Source of the DNA: Nitrospinaceae bacterium
GTDB lineage: Bacteria > Nitrospinota > Nitrospinia > Nitrospinales > Nitrospinaceae
Direction: 5' to 3'
Assembly: GCA_029261615.1 (NCBI GenBank)
Contig: JAJDAX010000147.1
Location: 1-5,677, forward strand
DNA length: 5,677 nt
The translations under genes were made by a program, and so were the position numbers. Below, piece after piece: positions 4,546 through 5,677 of this stretch (positions within the stretch are counted from its first letter, which is position 1; every line of letters starts with the position of its first letter). A model generated the notes under the pieces. It had not been told where the DNA came from, made no database searches, and worked only from the letters and a program-made list of their open reading frames with translations.

Positions 4546-5290
4546 ACTGTTGATAATGGTTGTAATTATTGCAATTGTTGCATCCAGTGCAGTAACATAC
4601 GTGCTTGTACCTGTAAAGTACACCGCATCATTTTATCCAGAATGGCTTTTAGACAACATGGATGCTGCTGAAAAACTCCGTGATTCATCCATCCCGATTA
4701 TTGGGATGGAGATAGATAGAAAGCTGGCTGTTTTGACAATATACATGACTGATGAGAATTCGGAAAAATACGTGCAAGAAATAGACGATTTGCTTGATGT
4801 CCCATTTGACATTCTGTCTGGAACACAATCACGGGAATTGCAATGCCTAAGAACATACAAAGACATTAGAGAAATTTCAAGAACTCATGATGCTGCGACT
4901 TCTGAAGGGCACGTAATAAGACATCAGAAAGACGCTGTCAACGAATATGTGGAATTGAAATGCCCTAAATTTTCAGATCTTGAGATTATGAGGAATAATT
5001 TGGAAAAGTTCTCTTTTGTCATAATTCCGCAAGGTGCAGTTATTGAGGGACGCGCATCATTGAATCCTCAAGAAATCACAGTGATGCCAGGGATAAACAA
5101 TACAATAATTTGGATTAATGAGGATGATACGGGACATGGATTTGTTAGTGATGACGGGGCTTGGGCAATTCCAAGGATTCTGAAACCGGGAGAATCATAT
5201 TCTCTTACATTTAATGAGCCAGGTATTTTCCCATACCATGGGAATCCGCATCCCTGGATAACGGGCAAAGTAATCGTATTGGAGGAATGA
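4535..5290 (+). CDS. Membrane-anchored cupredoxin-like protein lacking the copper-ligand Cys and Met
   Basis: From ATG 4535 the product has 251 residues (252 from 4532). An N-terminal hydrophobic segment (about 5-25, LLIMVVIIAIVASSAVTYVLV) is an uncleaved anchor or signal, placing the rest outside the membrane. A middle region of about 30-160 residues, with two cysteines (QCLRT, KCPKF), matches no family I know. The last ~85 residues are a cupredoxin fold of the plastocyanin/amicyanin type: beta strands NPQEITVMPGINNTIIWIN, a histidine in TGHGF (H201) and the C-terminal ligand loop FPYHGNPHPWITGKVIV. In copper-binding relatives this loop reads about YHCxxHPWM. Here Cys is replaced by Gly236 and Met by Ile242, while His201 and His239 remain. 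A blue type 1 site is therefore not expected. Thaumarchaea have many cupredoxins used in electron transfer; this one may be structural or bind copper differently. Confidence 0.8.
   Translation: MRTRLLIMVVIIAIVASSAVTYVLVPVKYTASFYPEWLLDNMDAAEKLRDSSIPIIGMEIDRKLAVLTIYMTDENSEKYVQEIDDLLDVPFDILSGTQSRELQCLRTYKDIREISRTHDAATSEGHVIRHQKDAVNEYVELKCPKFSDLEIMRNNLEKFSFVIIPQGAVIEGRASLNPQEITVMPGINNTIIWINEDDTGHGFVSDDGAWAIPRILKPGESYSLTFNEPGIFPYHGNPHPWITGKVIVLEE
5281..5285 (+). promoter_or_regulatory. Shine-Dalgarno site of the last gene
   Basis: GGAGG, made from the final codons of the cupredoxin-like gene, lies five bases before ATG 5291. It selects this start over the out-of-frame ATG at 5287, which meets a stop after four codons. 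Confidence 0.6.
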
Positions 5291-5677
5291 ATGAAGACTA
5301 GGCTTTTAGGACTTGTATCCGTCATTTTACTTTCAAGTGTCTTCGTCGGGGTTGCATACGGCGCAGTCTCCCTTGACAAGGGCACGTATACCTGGACTGA
5401 CAAGGTACACATCAGGGTAACGGAACACGGCCTGGATTTGGACGGAACGTCTGTCAGAATTTCCACGTCTGATCACCAGCTGAACAATTACAAGCTGTCA
5501 AAGGCAGGAAACGGACTGTATGTCGGAGAGATAACGCTCACGGGATTTTTGCACGATGTAGATGGTGACGGAAAACCAGACACCAATCCTCGCACAACGG
5601 GAACCGGCTCGAACAACGGTTTTCTGGAATCCCGAAGTGATGATGAGTTGAAAATATCCATAAGATTTGGAGACGGC
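5291..5677 (+). CDS. Secreted Ig-like protein with a calcium-loop motif (3' partial)
   Basis: The frame is open from ATG 5291 to the window end (129 codons) and continues beyond it. Residues 1-25 are a signal peptide (KTRLLGLVSVILLSSVFVGVAYGA), probably cleaved near the AYGA/VSLD boundary. The mature part begins VSLDKGTYTWTDKVHIRVTE, the opening strand pattern common in thaumarchaeal surface Ig-like domains. DVDGDGKPD (89-97) fits the DxDxDGxxD calcium loop, followed by TNPRTTGTGSNNGFLES, similar in style to repeats I recall from large thaumarchaeal surface proteins. It directly follows the cupredoxin-like gene with no gap. Codons here use more G and C at third positions (ACG, GTC, GGC) than in the genes before it. 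It is probably an S-layer-associated or other cell-surface protein. Full length and C-terminal sorting signal cannot be seen. Confidence 0.75.
   Translation, partial: MKTRLLGLVSVILLSSVFVGVAYGAVSLDKGTYTWTDKVHIRVTEHGLDLDGTSVRISTSDHQLNNYKLSKAGNGLYVGEITLTGFLHDVDGDGKPDTNPRTTGTGSNNGFLESRSDDELKISIRFGDG

Noticed and set aside
4435..5466. Minus-strand ORFs at 4435-4623, 4633-4866 and 5068-5466
   Set aside because: They oppose plus-strand genes with signal peptides, recognisable folds and Shine-Dalgarno sites.

Overview
The window looks archaeal and most resembles an ammonia-oxidising Nitrososphaerota (Thaumarchaeota) genome of the Nitrosopumilus/Nitrosarchaeum type. The grounds are AT-rich DNA, TATA-like boxes about 25 bp before start codons with little leader, a cupredoxin-fold membrane protein, small CPxC/C2H2 zinc proteins and secreted Ig-like proteins with a DxDxDG calcium loop. 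This assignment is an inference from gene style, not from a marker gene.

Left part (1-3150), mostly minus strand. The tail of an unrecognised plus-strand reading frame ends at 147. A terminator-like hairpin (196-224) faces the minus-strand pair. That pair is a 630-codon gene (2653-761) followed, after a strong Shine-Dalgarno site, by a 141-aa single-pass membrane protein (756-331). The 630-codon gene is an in-frame chimera. Its first ~235 residues are the N-terminal half of a membrane-anchored serpin. The rest is the C-terminal part of a family B DNA polymerase, starting just after where motif B would end and keeping motif C (YMDTDS). Neither half can be functional as its family normally is. 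Recombination, a deletion, or a mis-joined assembly could explain it.

A short motif (TTTTCCGG / TTTTCGG / CAATTCGG, all in one orientation) recurs on both sides of this gene. Upstream (about 2735-3145) it forms a noncoding array with spacing near 21 or 10-11 bp. Downstream it lies inside coding DNA: the last codons of the chimera, and the first 40 codons of the 141-aa protein, where the 21-bp period is translated as a GKIxxxT heptad.

Right part (3230-5677), plus strand. A small secreted protein (3269-3610) is followed by a second phased array (about 3628-3790) of TGTCC-containing decamers with an exact 10-bp period. This array ends next to a TATA-like box. Then comes an apparent operon: a C2H2 zinc-finger protein, a CPFCG protein, a membrane-anchored cupredoxin-like protein that has lost the copper-ligand Cys and Met, and the start of a secreted Ig-like/calcium-loop protein cut by the window end. 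The last two junctions are tight (11-14 bp overlap and 0 bp gap).

The most unusual content is the two helically phased arrays of unrelated motifs flanking the small secreted-protein gene, the sharing of one array's motif with protein-coding DNA, and the serpin/polymerase chimera.
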